Below, piece by piece: positions 52,654-61,457 of a DNA stretch of 64,000 bases; positions within the stretch are counted from its first letter, which is position 1, and the number at the start of each line of letters is the position of its first letter. The translations under genes and the position numbers were made by a program. Under the pieces are notes generated by a model, which saw only the letters and a program-made list of their open reading frames with translations, was not told where the DNA came from and did no database searches. Origin of the DNA: Halolactibacillus halophilus (lineage in GTDB: Bacteria; Bacillota; Bacilli; Bacillales; Amphibacillaceae); NCBI RefSeq assembly GCF_900115605.1, contig NZ_FOXC01000001.1:62001-126000 (forward strand). The letters are read 5' to 3'.

Positions 52654-52962
52654 TTAAGCGTTGATCTTTTCGATAACCACTTTTGTATATGGCTGACGGT
52701 GACCTTGCTTACGGTGATAGTTTTTCTTAGGCTTAAACTTGTAAATTGTTACTTTCTTTTGACGACCGTGTTTTTCAACTTTCGCCTCAACAGAAGCACC
52801 TTCTACTAATGGCGCGCCAACTTTTACGTCGTCACCACTTACAAAAAGAACTTTGTCAAATGTAACTGTTTCACCAGCTTCAGCAGCTAACTTTTCAATG
52901 TAGATTTCTTGACCTTCTTCTACTTTGATTTGTTTACCACCTGTTTCGATAATTGCGTACAT
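52654..52962 (-). CDS. rplU: 50S ribosomal protein L21
   Basis: 102-residue L21: [17 protein letters not shown] at the start and [15 protein letters not shown] at the end are diagnostic. GGAGGTGCA precedes the ATG. First gene of rplU-prp-rpmA, behind the L21 leader. Confidence 0.97.
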   Translation of the reverse strand: MYAIIETGGKQIKVEEGQEIYIEKLAAEAGETVTFDKVLFVSGDDVKVGAPLVEGASVEAKVEKHGRQKKVTIYKFKPKKNYHRKQGHRQPYTKVVIEKINA

Positions 52963-53069
52963 CCTACTGCACCTCCTTAAAGACTCAGACTCGCCATCAC
53001 AGGCGCATTTACATGCTTAAAACCTGGTCAGTGCGGTTGTAGCAACGGGTGCTACATAACTTGCATAAC
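52963..53069 (-). ncRNA. L21 leader (ribosomal protein autoregulatory leader)
   Basis: An untranslated leader of about 107 bases with stable structure (GTAGCA-CCCGT-TGCTAC hairpin, then GCGCCTG / CAGGTT-type pairing) between the promoter and rplU, in the position of the Rfam L21 leader described in Firmicutes. I recognise the context and hairpins; a covariance-model match was not run. Confidence 0.6.
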
Positions 53070-53075
53070 GAACAA

Positions 53076-53105
53076 ATCATACCACGGCGCACTATAACTT
53101 GTCAA
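53076..53105 (-). promoter_or_regulatory. Sigma-A promoter of rplU-prp-rpmA, inside the rng 3' end
   Basis: -35 TTGACA (53100-53105), 18-base spacer, -10 TATGAT (53076-53081) on the minus strand. The -35 hexamer lies in the last codons of the RNase E/G gene. Confidence 0.7.
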
Positions 53106-54516
53106 TAGTTTTTGATTGGTTTTCTAAAAGGAACGCATCGATTAAAGCTTGAGTTCCACTCCGCAAAAGAGAAAAACTTGATGTTGATTCATCTTGTGAA
53201 AAGTAAAGATTCGCTGAAGTTCTCTCCGATAAGACATTCTGGTCAACGTATTGACAAAAGGCCAGATAAAAGCTCGGTGAAACAGCGATAATTGCCGCAT
53301 CACTTTTGAGTGATACAAGTCTGCGTTCAAGTTCATAACATTGCGTCTCCAGCTTATATGATAGAGCCGACACGCCTTGGTCAAATAACGTATACATGAC
53401 ACTGGTTGCTTCACGTTTACGGGTGAGTTCATATAGTCCCAGGCGGGTGAATCCGTACAATTTTACCGGTTGTTTGTCTTGTTCGGTTGCTTTTTTTAGC
53501 GTATCCATCACGGCTTGTTGGTCTCTCTTAGACGTCATCCGGATAAAATCTATCACAATCATACCTGATAAATTACGCTGGCGTATTACTTTGGCCACTT
53601 GATTAGCTGCTTGTTTATTAATGGCGACAACAGAACGCGCACGCGATTGATTGGACGTGTAACTGTGTGAATTTACATCAATAACTGTCATCGCCTCTGT
53701 TTGTTCAACAACAAGCTCCACGCCTAATCCGGCAGCTATCACAGGTGTTGATAACCGTTCAATATAGTCCGTTATCTCAGGCGCAAGTGTCTGTATCACT
53801 GACTGTTTCACTTGGACCTTAACCTTGTCTTTATAAGTTGCCTCAATCTGACGCTTCAGCTTCACATCATCTACAATAATATGATCAACAGCAGCTAGAT
53901 CATTATTTTCTAAATAACGCATATGAATTTCACTTTTTTGGGATAACTGTCCTGGCTTTTTCTGTTCATTTGCCTGTGTTAGATAGTCCTGAAATCGTGT
54001 GTATAATGTTTCTAACTGACTCAGTAAGGTTTGATCAGACATTGTGTCAGCCTTCGTCCGCACGACAACACCACCTGCCTGCAGTTGAGGATCTAATAAA
54101 GCATAAAGGGCGCTTCTTCTTTCATCAGATAATTTGCGCGAGACATTCACATGTGTGTCATATGGTAAATAGACGAGTGCCCCCTCCGTTAGATTGATTT
54201 TTCTCGATAATCGTGCACCTTTTGTTAAATAGGGTGATTTTGTTACTTGAACGATGATATATTGTCCTTCGGTTAAACCGGACTTTACATCAGCTTTATT
54301 ATAATCACGATGGTCTAAATAAGCCGGCGTACTAAGTCCGATATCAACAAAACTCGCTTGTAACTGATGATCAACATCAGTGATACGCCCATAAAAAATA
54401 GCCCCGACTACCACTTCTTCATTTGGTCGAATAAATTGAAGATCCGTTATAGATGCTTCCGTCGTTGTCATATGTAATTTTTCCGTTAATTGTGTCAAGA
54501 GATAAATCGTTGTCAT
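53092..54516 (-). CDS. rng: Ribonuclease E/G-type endoribonuclease
   Basis: RNase E/G family enzyme. S1 domain at about 35-115 (GAIFYGRITDVDHQLQASFVDIG), an RNase H-like core and the two catalytic aspartates in VIDVNSHSY near 283 and GMIVIDFIRM near 327. 474 residues, RNase G-sized. I see no CPxC zinc-link (C-P-x-x-C) motif after the core. AGGTG precedes the ATG at 54516; a GTG at 54525 is also in frame. B. subtilis lacks this enzyme, but several bacilli have it next to rplU. Confidence 0.9.
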   Translation of the reverse strand: MTTIYLLTQLTEKLHMTTTEASITDLQFIRPNEEVVVGAIFYGRITDVDHQLQASFVDIGLSTPAYLDHRDYNKADVKSGLTEGQYIIVQVTKSPYLTKGARLSRKINLTEGALVYLPYDTHVNVSRKLSDERRSALYALLDPQLQAGGVVVRTKADTMSDQTLLSQLETLYTRFQDYLTQANEQKKPGQLSQKSEIHMRYLENNDLAAVDHIIVDDVKLKRQIEATYKDKVKVQVKQSVIQTLAPEITDYIERLSTPVIAAGLGVELVVEQTEAMTVIDVNSHSYTSNQSRARSVVAINKQAANQVAKVIRQRNLSGMIVIDFIRMTSKRDQQAVMDTLKKATEQDKQPVKLYGFTRLGLYELTRKREATSVMYTLFDQGVSALSYKLETQCYELERRLVSLKSDAAIIAVSPSFYLAFCQYVDQNVLSERTSANLYFSQDESTSSFSLLRSGTQALIDAFLLENQSKTIDKL

Positions 54517-54699
54517 GATACTCACCTATTTCTAAAAAGTATTGTACGAGCTTACTTCTTTAAATTTCCATCGTTTACGGAATAAATTTCAGCAATTCGT
54601 TTACATATGAAAATACTGATTTGGGTATTTTATCCGCTTATTTTGGTCTGCCTCTATGTCCGCTAAAGCAAAAGATCCGTTTATCAGAGAATTCAACAC

Positions 54700-54749
54700 A
54701 ACAAAAGCACCCATCTCTAAAAAAGTCATGTAAGATCGGTGCTTCTGCT
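54700..54749 (-). terminator. Terminator of the mre-min operon
   Basis: AGCAGAAGCACCGATCTT and AGATGGGTGCTTTTGTTGTG pair across a T-rich loop, just after the minD stop on the minus strand. Confidence 0.7.
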
Positions 54750-54751
54750 AT

Positions 54752-55552
54752 TTATTTTTCGCGCATACCGAAGAATTTTTTCACCTTTGTCATCAAAGTT
54801 TGTTCTTGAACAAAAGATTGCAGTGGAACAGATTCTCCTAAAATACGGCGCGCAATATTACGGTAACTAATTGATGACTTGATATTTGGATTCAACGCTA
54901 CCGGCTCCCCGTGATTCGAAGCTTTAATCACTTCATCATCATCTTGGACGATTCCAAGTAAATCAATCGATAAAACTTGAATAATTTCATCAATGGTCAT
55001 CATATCGCCACTTTCCATCATATGATTTCTAATCCGATTAATAATGAGTTTCGGTGCCGTCACCTCTTCTTGTTCTAAGAGTCCGATAATACGATCAGCA
55101 TCGCGCACGCTTGATTTCTCTGGTGTGGTTACCACAATCGCGTGATCCGCACCGGCCACAGCATTTTTATACCCCTGTTCGATTCCAGCTGGGCAGTCAA
55201 TTAATATATAATCAAATTCTTGTTTTAATTCATTGACCATCTCAACCATCGCTTCAGGTGATAAATCGTGTTTGTCACTTGTTTGTGCCGCAGGTAGGAG
55301 GAATAAATAATCGAATCGTTTATCTTTGATTAGCGCTTGTTTCAACTTACAACGCCCTTGAGCCACATCGATAATATCATAAATTATTCGATTCTCCAGT
55401 CCCATCACAACATCTAAGTTGCGCAGACCAATATCTGTATCCATTAAACAAACTTTTTTATCCATTAATGCCAAGGCAGTTCCGAGATTGGCTGTTGTCG
55501 TTGTTTTACCAACGCCACCTTTCCCTGAGGTAATTACAATCGCTTCAGACAT
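54752..55552 (-). CDS. minD: Septum-site ATPase MinD
   Basis: Deviant Walker A GKGGVGKTTT at residues 10-19, MDTDIGLRNLDVVMG near 37, and the C-terminal amphipathic membrane-targeting helix MTKVKKFFGMREK. 266 residues. Works with MinC to block polar division. In B. subtilis spoIVFA and spoIVFB follow; here a terminator and then rng. Confidence 0.96.
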   Translation of the reverse strand: MSEAIVITSGKGGVGKTTTTANLGTALALMDKKVCLMDTDIGLRNLDVVMGLENRIIYDIIDVAQGRCKLKQALIKDKRFDYLFLLPAAQTSDKHDLSPEAMVEMVNELKQEFDYILIDCPAGIEQGYKNAVAGADHAIVVTTPEKSSVRDADRIIGLLEQEEVTAPKLIINRIRNHMMESGDMMTIDEIIQVLSIDLLGIVQDDDEVIKASNHGEPVALNPNIKSSISYRNIARRILGESVPLQSFVQEQTLMTKVKKFFGMREK

Positions 55553-56222
55553 TTAAAACACTCCTTTCAAACCCGTTTATTACAGGACACTTTTTCATTA
55601 CTTGCTGTAGGCGATCCATCACAATTTGACCTTTTTCTATATAAGCACATTCCATATATACACCATCCGTTTCATAATCAGGTGCGCGTGAATAAAATTC
55701 GGCAATCCTTAATTGAACGGGATTCATAAGCGATGCCACAATCACGACGTCTTTATTCCCTTCATACCCCGCATGGGCAATCCCTCTGAGGGCGCCTAAA
55801 ATAAACACATTCCCCGTCGCCTTCACTGTCCCACCGGGATTCACATCTCCAATCACTAGCACATCACCAACGATATCCACCACTTGACCTGAACGGACCG
55901 GGCGCATGTGCAAATGGATATCAGACGCTTTTTTTAAAGCGAGTGCCTCTTGTTTTGTTATGACATTTGAGACGATATCTTGAACAACGAGACGGCGTTT
56001 AGATTGAATTAACGTTTTTAATTCTTCTCTTTCATCCGTATGTAATAGGCGGTTTCCTAGTTCGACTTTAATTGTTATCAGTGAATCAACTTCATCAAAA
56101 TCATCTTGATTTAACATATCCACCAGTTGTTCTTTTACGTCATGAAATGATGCATCATCACTTAAAAATAATGTTAAACCATCTCTTGTTCCTTTAATCA
56201 TCACCAATGGTTTCTGAGACAT
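55545..56222 (-). CDS. minC: Septum-site inhibitor MinC
   Basis: FtsZ-polymerisation inhibitor. An N-terminal FtsZ-binding domain (MIKGTRDGLTLFL) and a C-terminal beta-helix domain with SGQVVDIVGDVLVIGDVNPGG and AGYEGNKDVVIVA. The frame is open to 56261 inside mreD, but GGAGGTGG directly before the ATG at 56222 gives 225 residues and removes that overlap. Its last 8 bases overlap the minD start. Confidence 0.94.
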   Translation of the reverse strand: MSQKPLVMIKGTRDGLTLFLSDDASFHDVKEQLVDMLNQDDFDEVDSLITIKVELGNRLLHTDEREELKTLIQSKRRLVVQDIVSNVITKQEALALKKASDIHLHMRPVRSGQVVDIVGDVLVIGDVNPGGTVKATGNVFILGALRGIAHAGYEGNKDVVIVASLMNPVQLRIAEFYSRAPDYETDGVYMECAYIEKGQIVMDRLQQVMKKCPVINGFERSVLNV

Positions 56223-56238
56223 ATCTCCACCTCCATCC

Positions 56239-56769
56239 TTACTTTTGTTCAAATCGTTCAAATGAATAACGTGCGAGTAAACGTTTAAATAAAACGAATT
56301 GAATTAGAAAAACGACATAATTGATGGCAAGCGTCATTAATAGACGCTGCTCGATGTAACTTTGTAAATGAAGTGCCGTCACACCAATTAATTGATAGAC
56401 CCAGTAAATTATTACATCTACTAAAGTTATTGATAAAAAGAAAACAAAACTCGCGACATAAAAATTTACATGCAATACTTTTCTTAAGTGATGGACAACG
56501 TACATCACAACAGCATAACTAAACATATACACACCAATAACAGGACTATAAACAATATCAAGCACAAGCCCACTGATGATTGCGTATAAGAAGCTATAAT
56601 ATGATGTCTCTTCATCATAATATAACGCAATCATTATTAGAAAAATAAATACCCCATGAATGGTCACAATAAAACCATTCGCCTCAAAACTATTCGGGAT
56701 AAATAAGAAATTAATCCCTTGAAAAATAATTAGCACAAACAGCATCAACAGCGGGAACAAACGCGACAT
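56239..56769 (-). CDS. mreD: Rod-shape protein MreD
   Basis: 176 residues with five or six membrane helices, starting RLFPLLMLFVLIIFQG; the segment with ALYYDEETSYYSFLYAIISGLVLDIVYS near 47-74 is typical of MreD. It overlaps mreC by one base. Part of the elongasome. Confidence 0.93.
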   Translation of the reverse strand: MSRLFPLLMLFVLIIFQGINFLFIPNSFEANGFIVTIHGVFIFLIMIALYYDEETSYYSFLYAIISGLVLDIVYSPVIGVYMFSYAVVMYVVHHLRKVLHVNFYVASFVFFLSITLVDVIIYWVYQLIGVTALHLQSYIEQRLLMTLAINYVVFLIQFVLFKRLLARYSFERFEQK

Positions 56770-57644
56770 TACTCATCCCCGCTTTCTTCAACCTCATCAA
56801 TTGATGTGAGTAAGCGATCAACGACAATGACATGGTTCAACTCTTTAATATCGGCTGATAGCTTCACGTAAGCAATCTGAGTTAAGCCGTACTGATCTGT
56901 TGTGACTTCTTCGATCGAGCCAATTTCTAAACCTTTAGGAAACACTCCGCCTAAACCAGAAGAAAATACCGTTGTTTCAAGTGCAATGTCCTCATAGCTA
57001 TCGGTAAATTCAAGTAACAGTTGTTCACGCGCGTCGTCATAACCTAAAATAAATCCTTTCGCATCAGAATCCGTCTCCGGTAAATCAACATTTACTGAGA
57101 TCCGATTCGATCGATCGAAACCATTTAGTAAAAGTACAGTCGAGGTAAACTGTGCCGATGATTGAATTTTTCCAATCATCCCACTAGCTGTAATAACAGC
57201 CATATCTTTTTCCACACCATGTTGTTTCCCTTTATTGATTGTCACTTGATTGAACCACTGTTCTGGGCTACGTGCAATAACGGTCGCCTGAATTGGTTGA
57301 TAATCAGTGAGTGCTTCCGTTTTATCTAAAACTGCTTGTAATGCTTCGTTTTCTTTCGTCAATTCTTGTACTTCATATAACTTTTGTTGATACGTTGAGA
57401 GGTTCTCTTTTAACTGCTGGTTCTCTTCATACACATGCTTCATTTCATCGATATTACCGACAATATCTCTAACGTAATAGACTGGTCTGAGCAGCACATT
57501 TTGAAACGAACCAACGGTATCTTGGATAAACTCTTCTACGGAAGAAAGCTCTTCACGATCACGTAATGAAAAACCAATCAGTCCAACAAGAATAATCAAA
57601 CTGATTAAAATCGTGAATAGCCGTTTTCTTCTAAAAAACGACAT
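56769..57644 (-). CDS. mreC: Rod-shape protein MreC
   Basis: 291 residues: one N-terminal membrane helix (about 10-27), a coiled coil (about 68-108, EENQQLKENLSTYQQKL) and the beta-barrel C-terminal domain with QPIQATVIARSPEQWFNQVTINKG. Bridges MreB to wall synthases outside the membrane. Confidence 0.95.
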   Translation of the reverse strand: MSFFRRKRLFTILISLIILVGLIGFSLRDREELSSVEEFIQDTVGSFQNVLLRPVYYVRDIVGNIDEMKHVYEENQQLKENLSTYQQKLYEVQELTKENEALQAVLDKTEALTDYQPIQATVIARSPEQWFNQVTINKGKQHGVEKDMAVITASGMIGKIQSSAQFTSTVLLLNGFDRSNRISVNVDLPETDSDAKGFILGYDDAREQLLLEFTDSYEDIALETTVFSSGLGGVFPKGLEIGSIEEVTTDQYGLTQIAYVKLSADIKELNHVIVVDRLLTSIDEVEESGDE

Positions 57645-57664
57645 AATGAAACCTCCAATAAGCG

Positions 57665-58705
57665 TTAGTTGTTTCTACTAGCAACATTAGGATGCGATTT
57701 AAAATGTTCGATATACTCTAAAGCTTTCCCTGTCCCAATCGCCACCGAGTCGAGTGGTGATTCTGCAATAAAGACCGGCATTTTTGTCTCATCAGAAATG
57801 ACGTCATCTAATCCTTTAAGTAATGCCCCACCACCTGAAAGGACGATGCCACGTTCCATAATATCGGCTGATAATTCTGGCGGTGTTTTTTCTAAGGTCA
57901 CTTTCACTGCTTCGACAATGGCTGTGACGGTATCACTAAGTGCATCAGCAATTTCAGTTGACGTAACGGTGATTGTTTTTGGTAGTCCCGTGAGTAAATC
58001 ACGACCGCGCAGGTCAATCGAGGTTTCTTCCTCTGTCACATGCGCTTGTCCAATTTCCATTTTGACAGTTTCCGCTGAACGAACGCCAATCATCAAGCTG
58101 TATTTCTTGCGAATATATTGAATAATCGCTTCATCCATATCGTCACCTGCCGTACGAATGGACTGGCTCGTTACCACACCACCAAGTGAGATAACAGCCA
58201 CTTCCGTCGTACCACCACCGATATCAACAATCATACTACCGGTTGGTTCCCATACAGGTAAGCCGGCCCCAATCGCTGCCGCAAACGGTTCAGATACAGG
58301 AAAAGCCTCTCGTGCTCCTGCTTGTTTTGTCGCATCAATAACGGCACGTTCTTCAACCATCGTAATACCCGATGGGACACACACCATCACATTCGGCTTA
58401 CGCGCAAAGGGTGAGCGCTTCTTTTGAGCTAACCGGATATAATACTTCATCATCGCAGCCGTCGTATCATAATCAGCAATCACACCGTCTTTCATTGGAC
58501 GAACGACTGAAATGTTGCCTGGCGTACGTCCGATCATATTACGCGCGTCACTCCCAACAGATTCAATCATTCCAGTCGTATTATTTTTGGCTACAACAGA
58601 GGGTTCTCTTACGACAATCCCTTTTCCTTTAATATATACGAGCGTATTGGCCGTCCCTAAGTCAATCCCTAAATCTTGCGTAAAACTAAATTTCCCCACG
58701 TTCAT
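57665..58705 (-). CDS. mreB: Rod-shape actin MreB
   Basis: Actin-like filament protein: phosphate 1 [18 protein letters not shown] at 12-29, [20 protein letters not shown] near 160 and the adenosine loop [15 protein letters not shown] near 290. 346 residues. Starts the mreB-mreC-mreD-minC-minD operon; there is space for its promoter in 58706-58768. Confidence 0.97.
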   Translation of the reverse strand: MNVGKFSFTQDLGIDLGTANTLVYIKGKGIVVREPSVVAKNNTTGMIESVGSDARNMIGRTPGNISVVRPMKDGVIADYDTTAAMMKYYIRLAQKKRSPFARKPNVMVCVPSGITMVEERAVIDATKQAGAREAFPVSEPFAAAIGAGLPVWEPTGSMIVDIGGGTTEVAVISLGGVVTSQSIRTAGDDMDEAIIQYIRKKYSLMIGVRSAETVKMEIGQAHVTEEETSIDLRGRDLLTGLPKTITVTSTEIADALSDTVTAIVEAVKVTLEKTPPELSADIMERGIVLSGGGALLKGLDDVISDETKMPVFIAESPLDSVAIGTGKALEYIEHFKSHPNVASRNN

Positions 58706-58768
58706 CTTCCTTCCTTATTTACACGTCTCTATTTATCTCTGATATGTGTTTATTCATAGTCGTAACAG

Positions 58769-58810
58769 TAAACACCTAACACAAGTCACTCACCTCGTGT
58801 TAGGTGTTTA
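58769..58810. terminator. Inverted repeat between radC and mreB
   Basis: AAACACCTAACAC and GTGTTAGGTGTTT, a perfect 13-base stem with a 14-base loop. The better T-run (TAGTTTTTAAC) is on the plus strand, but it is placed where radC transcription should end on the minus strand. Confidence 0.6.
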
Positions 58811-58863
58811 GTTTTTAACTTGCTTATTCAATTATACGAGAATTTGAAAAAAATAGATAGGGG

Positions 58864-59004
58864 TTAGACGTACCCTTTTTCTTTTAATGATACAAATTTG
58901 TGGTCACCAATAATGATATGGTCAAGTAACGAGATACCAATCAGTTCACCACATTCTACTAAACGTTTTGTCACTTGAATATCTTCTTGAGATGGTGATG
59001 GGTC
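58864..59004 (-). CDS. radC: RadC C-terminal exon (exon 2)
   Basis: 46 codons plus stop encoding [20 protein letters not shown] ... [13 protein letters not shown], the JAMM/RadC C-terminus with the serine and aspartate that complete the zinc motif. It starts at 59004, exactly where the intron ends. In frame with exon 1 (60124-60675) once the intron is removed; spliced RadC has 230 residues, the family's usual length. Without splicing this part has no start codon of its own. Confidence 0.92.
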   Translation of the reverse strand, partial: DPSPSQEDIQVTKRLVECGELIGISLLDHIIIGDHKFVSLKEKGYV

Positions 59005-59681
59005 GTAGGGTCGGTAGTAAGAAGCGAATCTACCTCCCTCAGAACCGTACGTACTCCTTTCAAAGTATACGGCTCGCCAGTGTGAGGTAATCGATAAGTC
59101 AGAGGAGAAAATGAATGAAAACCATGCCGGTTCAGTTTTAAACGCGCACACTTTTTCGTCAAACGATATTTATGCGCGACGGTACAGACTAGACTTTCAT
59201 ATGCAAAGTAAGTCATTTTAGCTAAGGCTTTTTTATCGGAGAGATACCTGTAGTAGTTATAAATTGCTATTAATTCTTCATTATAACAATTATATATGCG
59301 CTCAATTGATTGATAGACAAGGTTACCACGACTTTCCGGACGATGGTGATTATATGCGCCGTACTTAAAACAATGGGCTAAATAGGTTAACTGTGCAGGT
59401 GGCATCGTTAACATGAGGGACTGATTTTGTCTAGATAGCTGATAGCCTTTATAAATCAATGTATTAAATCGGGCTAGTTTAAGCTCAACGCCCTGATTAA
59501 GACTTTTCCTGTTAATTTTTGACAACGGACCATTCACTGTAAAAATGATGTGATAATTTTTTCTATCTTTCACTTCGATATATGTTAGCTCTAGTTTTTT
59601 GAAAACATCGATCACACCCGCAATTTTTGTGTGATCACTCAGAGATAGTATAAAAAGCGGGGTACCCATCCGACTATTCAT
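58971..59681 (-). CDS. Intron-encoded maturase fragment (no reverse transcriptase domain)
   Basis: 236 codons. The C-terminal part, [18 protein letters not shown] and [20 protein letters not shown], is the domain X (maturase) signature of group II intron proteins; the region before it ([35 protein letters not shown]) fits the thumb/X linker. The palm motifs (YADD) are absent, and the ORF is less than half the usual length. Yet AAAGGAGG precedes the ATG at 59681 by nine bases, so it looks translatable. The frame runs on through domains V and VI and stops in radC exon 2, so the functional end is probably near 59100. Confidence 0.8.
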   Translation of the reverse strand: MNSRMGTPLFILSLSDHTKIAGVIDVFKKLELTYIEVKDRKNYHIIFTVNGPLSKINRKSLNQGVELKLARFNTLIYKGYQLSRQNQSLMLTMPPAQLTYLAHCFKYGAYNHHRPESRGNLVYQSIERIYNCYNEELIAIYNYYRYLSDKKALAKMTYFAYESLVCTVAHKYRLTKKCARLKLNRHGFHSFSPLTYRLPHTGEPYTLKGVRTVLREVDSLLTTDPTTHHHLKKIFK

Positions 59682-60123
59682 TTCTAGCTGCCTCCTTTCC
59701 TTATACTTTTCACACCTGTCTTCCTTTTCCGTGCTAAACAGATTACCTGCAAACGTTGAATACTATGAAGACTCCGTTACCTTATAACTTGCGTTACTTA
59801 GGTAATCCCTACCTTACTAATCAATCAAGAAACGTCATACTTAGGTACTCCTTTCGACTATTGCTTTCCGGCGGGAAAGCGAAGGGAATAAGCTTATCAT
59901 ACGTCGCGTCTGACGCGCACAACGCATTTATTCCAAATACGTATCCTTCACGTCTTTAAGTCTAGAGTTCAGGCAGTTTAGCTTTTACCATATATGACTT
60001 AACACAGCGTTCATGCGATGGTCCCGCAGCTTATTTCTAATTAACGGTAAGAACACTTGTTACTGAAAGTGATAAGCATTTCAGGGTGAGTAACCACTTG
60101 ATTGATTAACTGTATAGGCGCAC
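59005..60123 (-). mobile_element. Group II intron inserted in radC
   Basis: 1,119 bases on the minus strand. The 5' end is GTGCGCC (group II consensus GUGYG) at 60123, directly after the glycine codon of HNHPSG; the 3' end is CCCTAC (ends AY) at 59005, followed by GACCCATCA (DPS). Domain V is at 59042-59075 and domain VI (GGTAG ... CTACC) at about 59008-59040. The 440 bases from 59682 to 60123, otherwise without genes, should be ribozyme domains I-III plus the start of IV. A full intron with reverse transcriptase is about 1.9-2.5 kb, so internal deletion is likely. Confidence 0.92.
59042..59075 (-). other. Domain V of the group II ribozyme
   Basis: 34 nt: GAGCCGTATAC, a GAAA tetraloop within TTTGAAAGGA, then GTACGTACGGTTC. 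It has the AGC catalytic triad near the 5' end, a GNRA loop and a two-base bulge opposite, as expected for the catalytic core. No disrupting change is visible, so the ribozyme may be active. Confidence 0.93.
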
Positions 60124-60675
60124 GCCAGAAGGATGATTGTGCAAACAAACAATCGAGGCACATGATCGCTTAATCGCTTCGCGGAAAATTTCACGCGGAT
60201 GTGAGATCGAAGCATTTAGGCTGCCAATAAAGATGGTTTGTTGGTGGATAATTTGGTTCTTCGTATCGAGGAATAAACAAATAAAGTGTTCTTGTTTTAA
60301 TAGGCGCATATCTTCCATAACATAGTTAGCCCCGTCTTCAGGACAACGAATAACATAACGGTCTGTCTTTTTAAATCGCCCCATCCGGTTACCTAGTTCA
60401 ATCGCTGCTAAAATACTTACAGCTTTTACTTGCCCAATGCCTTTAATTTGAATGAGTTCTTCAAGTGTGGCTTCTCTTAAACATTCAACCCCGTCAAAAT
60501 GTTGATACAAGCGAATGGCTAAATCATGAACACTTTCTTCTCGGGTCCCAGAACCAATCACAATCGCGAGTAATTCTTGGTCCGATAAATGGCTAGCGCC
60601 TTTGTTAATAAGGCGTTCTCTTGGCCGGTCTTGTTTTGGGATATCTTTCATTCGGACATGGAGTTCCTTCAACAT
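60124..60675 (-). CDS. radC: RadC N-terminal exon (exon 1)
   Basis: 184 codons: an N-terminal helix-hairpin-helix region (LSDQELLAIVIGSGTREESV, IKGIGQVKAVSILAAIELG), then the JAMM fold to VCLHNHPSG. The original DNA-repair role of RadC is doubted; the fold is a metal-dependent protease-like domain. AAAGGAGG precedes the ATG at 60675. Unspliced, translation runs five codons into the intron (VRLYS) and stops at 60106, giving a 189-residue protein without the second half of the zinc motif. Confidence 0.95.
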
Positions 60676-60833
60676 GCGTAAACCTCCTTTCTATCAGCAT
60701 GCCTTTAGTTTATTCTTTTTGACCCGGGATGCAAGTAGACATAGAAAAGTGATTAAGTTAATTAGTCTTCAATCATTGTATGAAAACAATTAAACATTGT
60801 TCAAATTTAAAATTCTATAGATTTTTGCCCATT

Positions 60834-60861
60834 AAAAAAAGATTGACACAAATGTGTCAAT
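60834..60861 (-). terminator. Terminator of the pil operon
   Basis: GATTGACACA-TT-TGTGTCAATC, a 10-base perfect stem, followed by TTTTTTT on the minus strand, about 40 bases past the pilO-like stop. Confidence 0.88.
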
Positions 60862-60899
60862 CCCAATTAATACGTTGATTAGTTAATATACCACGCTTT

Positions 60900-61457
60900 C
60901 TATTCGATTAAGATACTTTCGTTATAAAACGCACGTACTGTCAACGTTGCTTCCGTTTGTGTTTCTCCTTGTTTTAGAATATCTAATTCCGTTATTTCTA
61001 CAAGACGATTAACTTCTTCTAAACGTTGAATATAAGACTCAATCTGTGTGATATCATCACTAGATAACAAAACTTGATAGTGAATCGCGCTCACACCTGC
61101 TGGATAAAATGCTGCATCTTCAGTAAAGCCAGTCCCATTAAGATTAATCGAGGCAATCGAAACACCTGTCGCTGTTTCTAAATCGAACAGTGTCTCAACG
61201 ATTTGATCGACAGATTCTTCAGTAGGTAAGTTATTTCTAACGGTTTCAGCTTCTTGTTTTAACGCATTCTCTGACTGTTCATTTATTGCTGCTTGTTGTA
61301 ACACAAGTCGGTGTTCAGATAGCGTTTGTTCAGTTGCTTCTAGTTCTTCATTTAATGGTTCTATTAAATAATCCGAGCCATAATAAAACACAAAACCAAA
61401 AACCGCTACAATGATTAAAACAATCAAAGTTTCATTTTTACCCCATTTAATTTTCAT
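60900..61457 (-). CDS. pilO: PilO-like type IV pilus inner-membrane protein
   Basis: 185 residues with one N-terminal membrane helix (about 12-30), a coiled coil (LIEPLNEELEATEQTLSEHR) and a ferredoxin-like periplasmic-side domain at the C-terminus. Identification rests on this architecture and on the order pilM-pilN-pilO. The ATG at 61457 overlaps the pilN stop by 11 bases, with GAGGTG upstream. Confidence 0.8.
   Translation of the reverse strand: MKIKWGKNETLIVLIIVAVFGFVFYYGSDYLIEPLNEELEATEQTLSEHRLVLQQAAINEQSENALKQEAETVRNNLPTEESVDQIVETLFDLETATGVSIASINLNGTGFTEDAAFYPAGVSAIHYQVLLSSDDITQIESYIQRLEEVNRLVEITELDILKQGETQTEATLTVRAFYNESILIE

Noticed and set aside
58864-60675. radC read as an ordinary frameshifted or disrupted pseudogene
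   Set aside because: The break is an exact group II intron (GTGCG at the start, domain V, CCTAC at the end) and the joined exons lack nothing, so intron is the better explanation.
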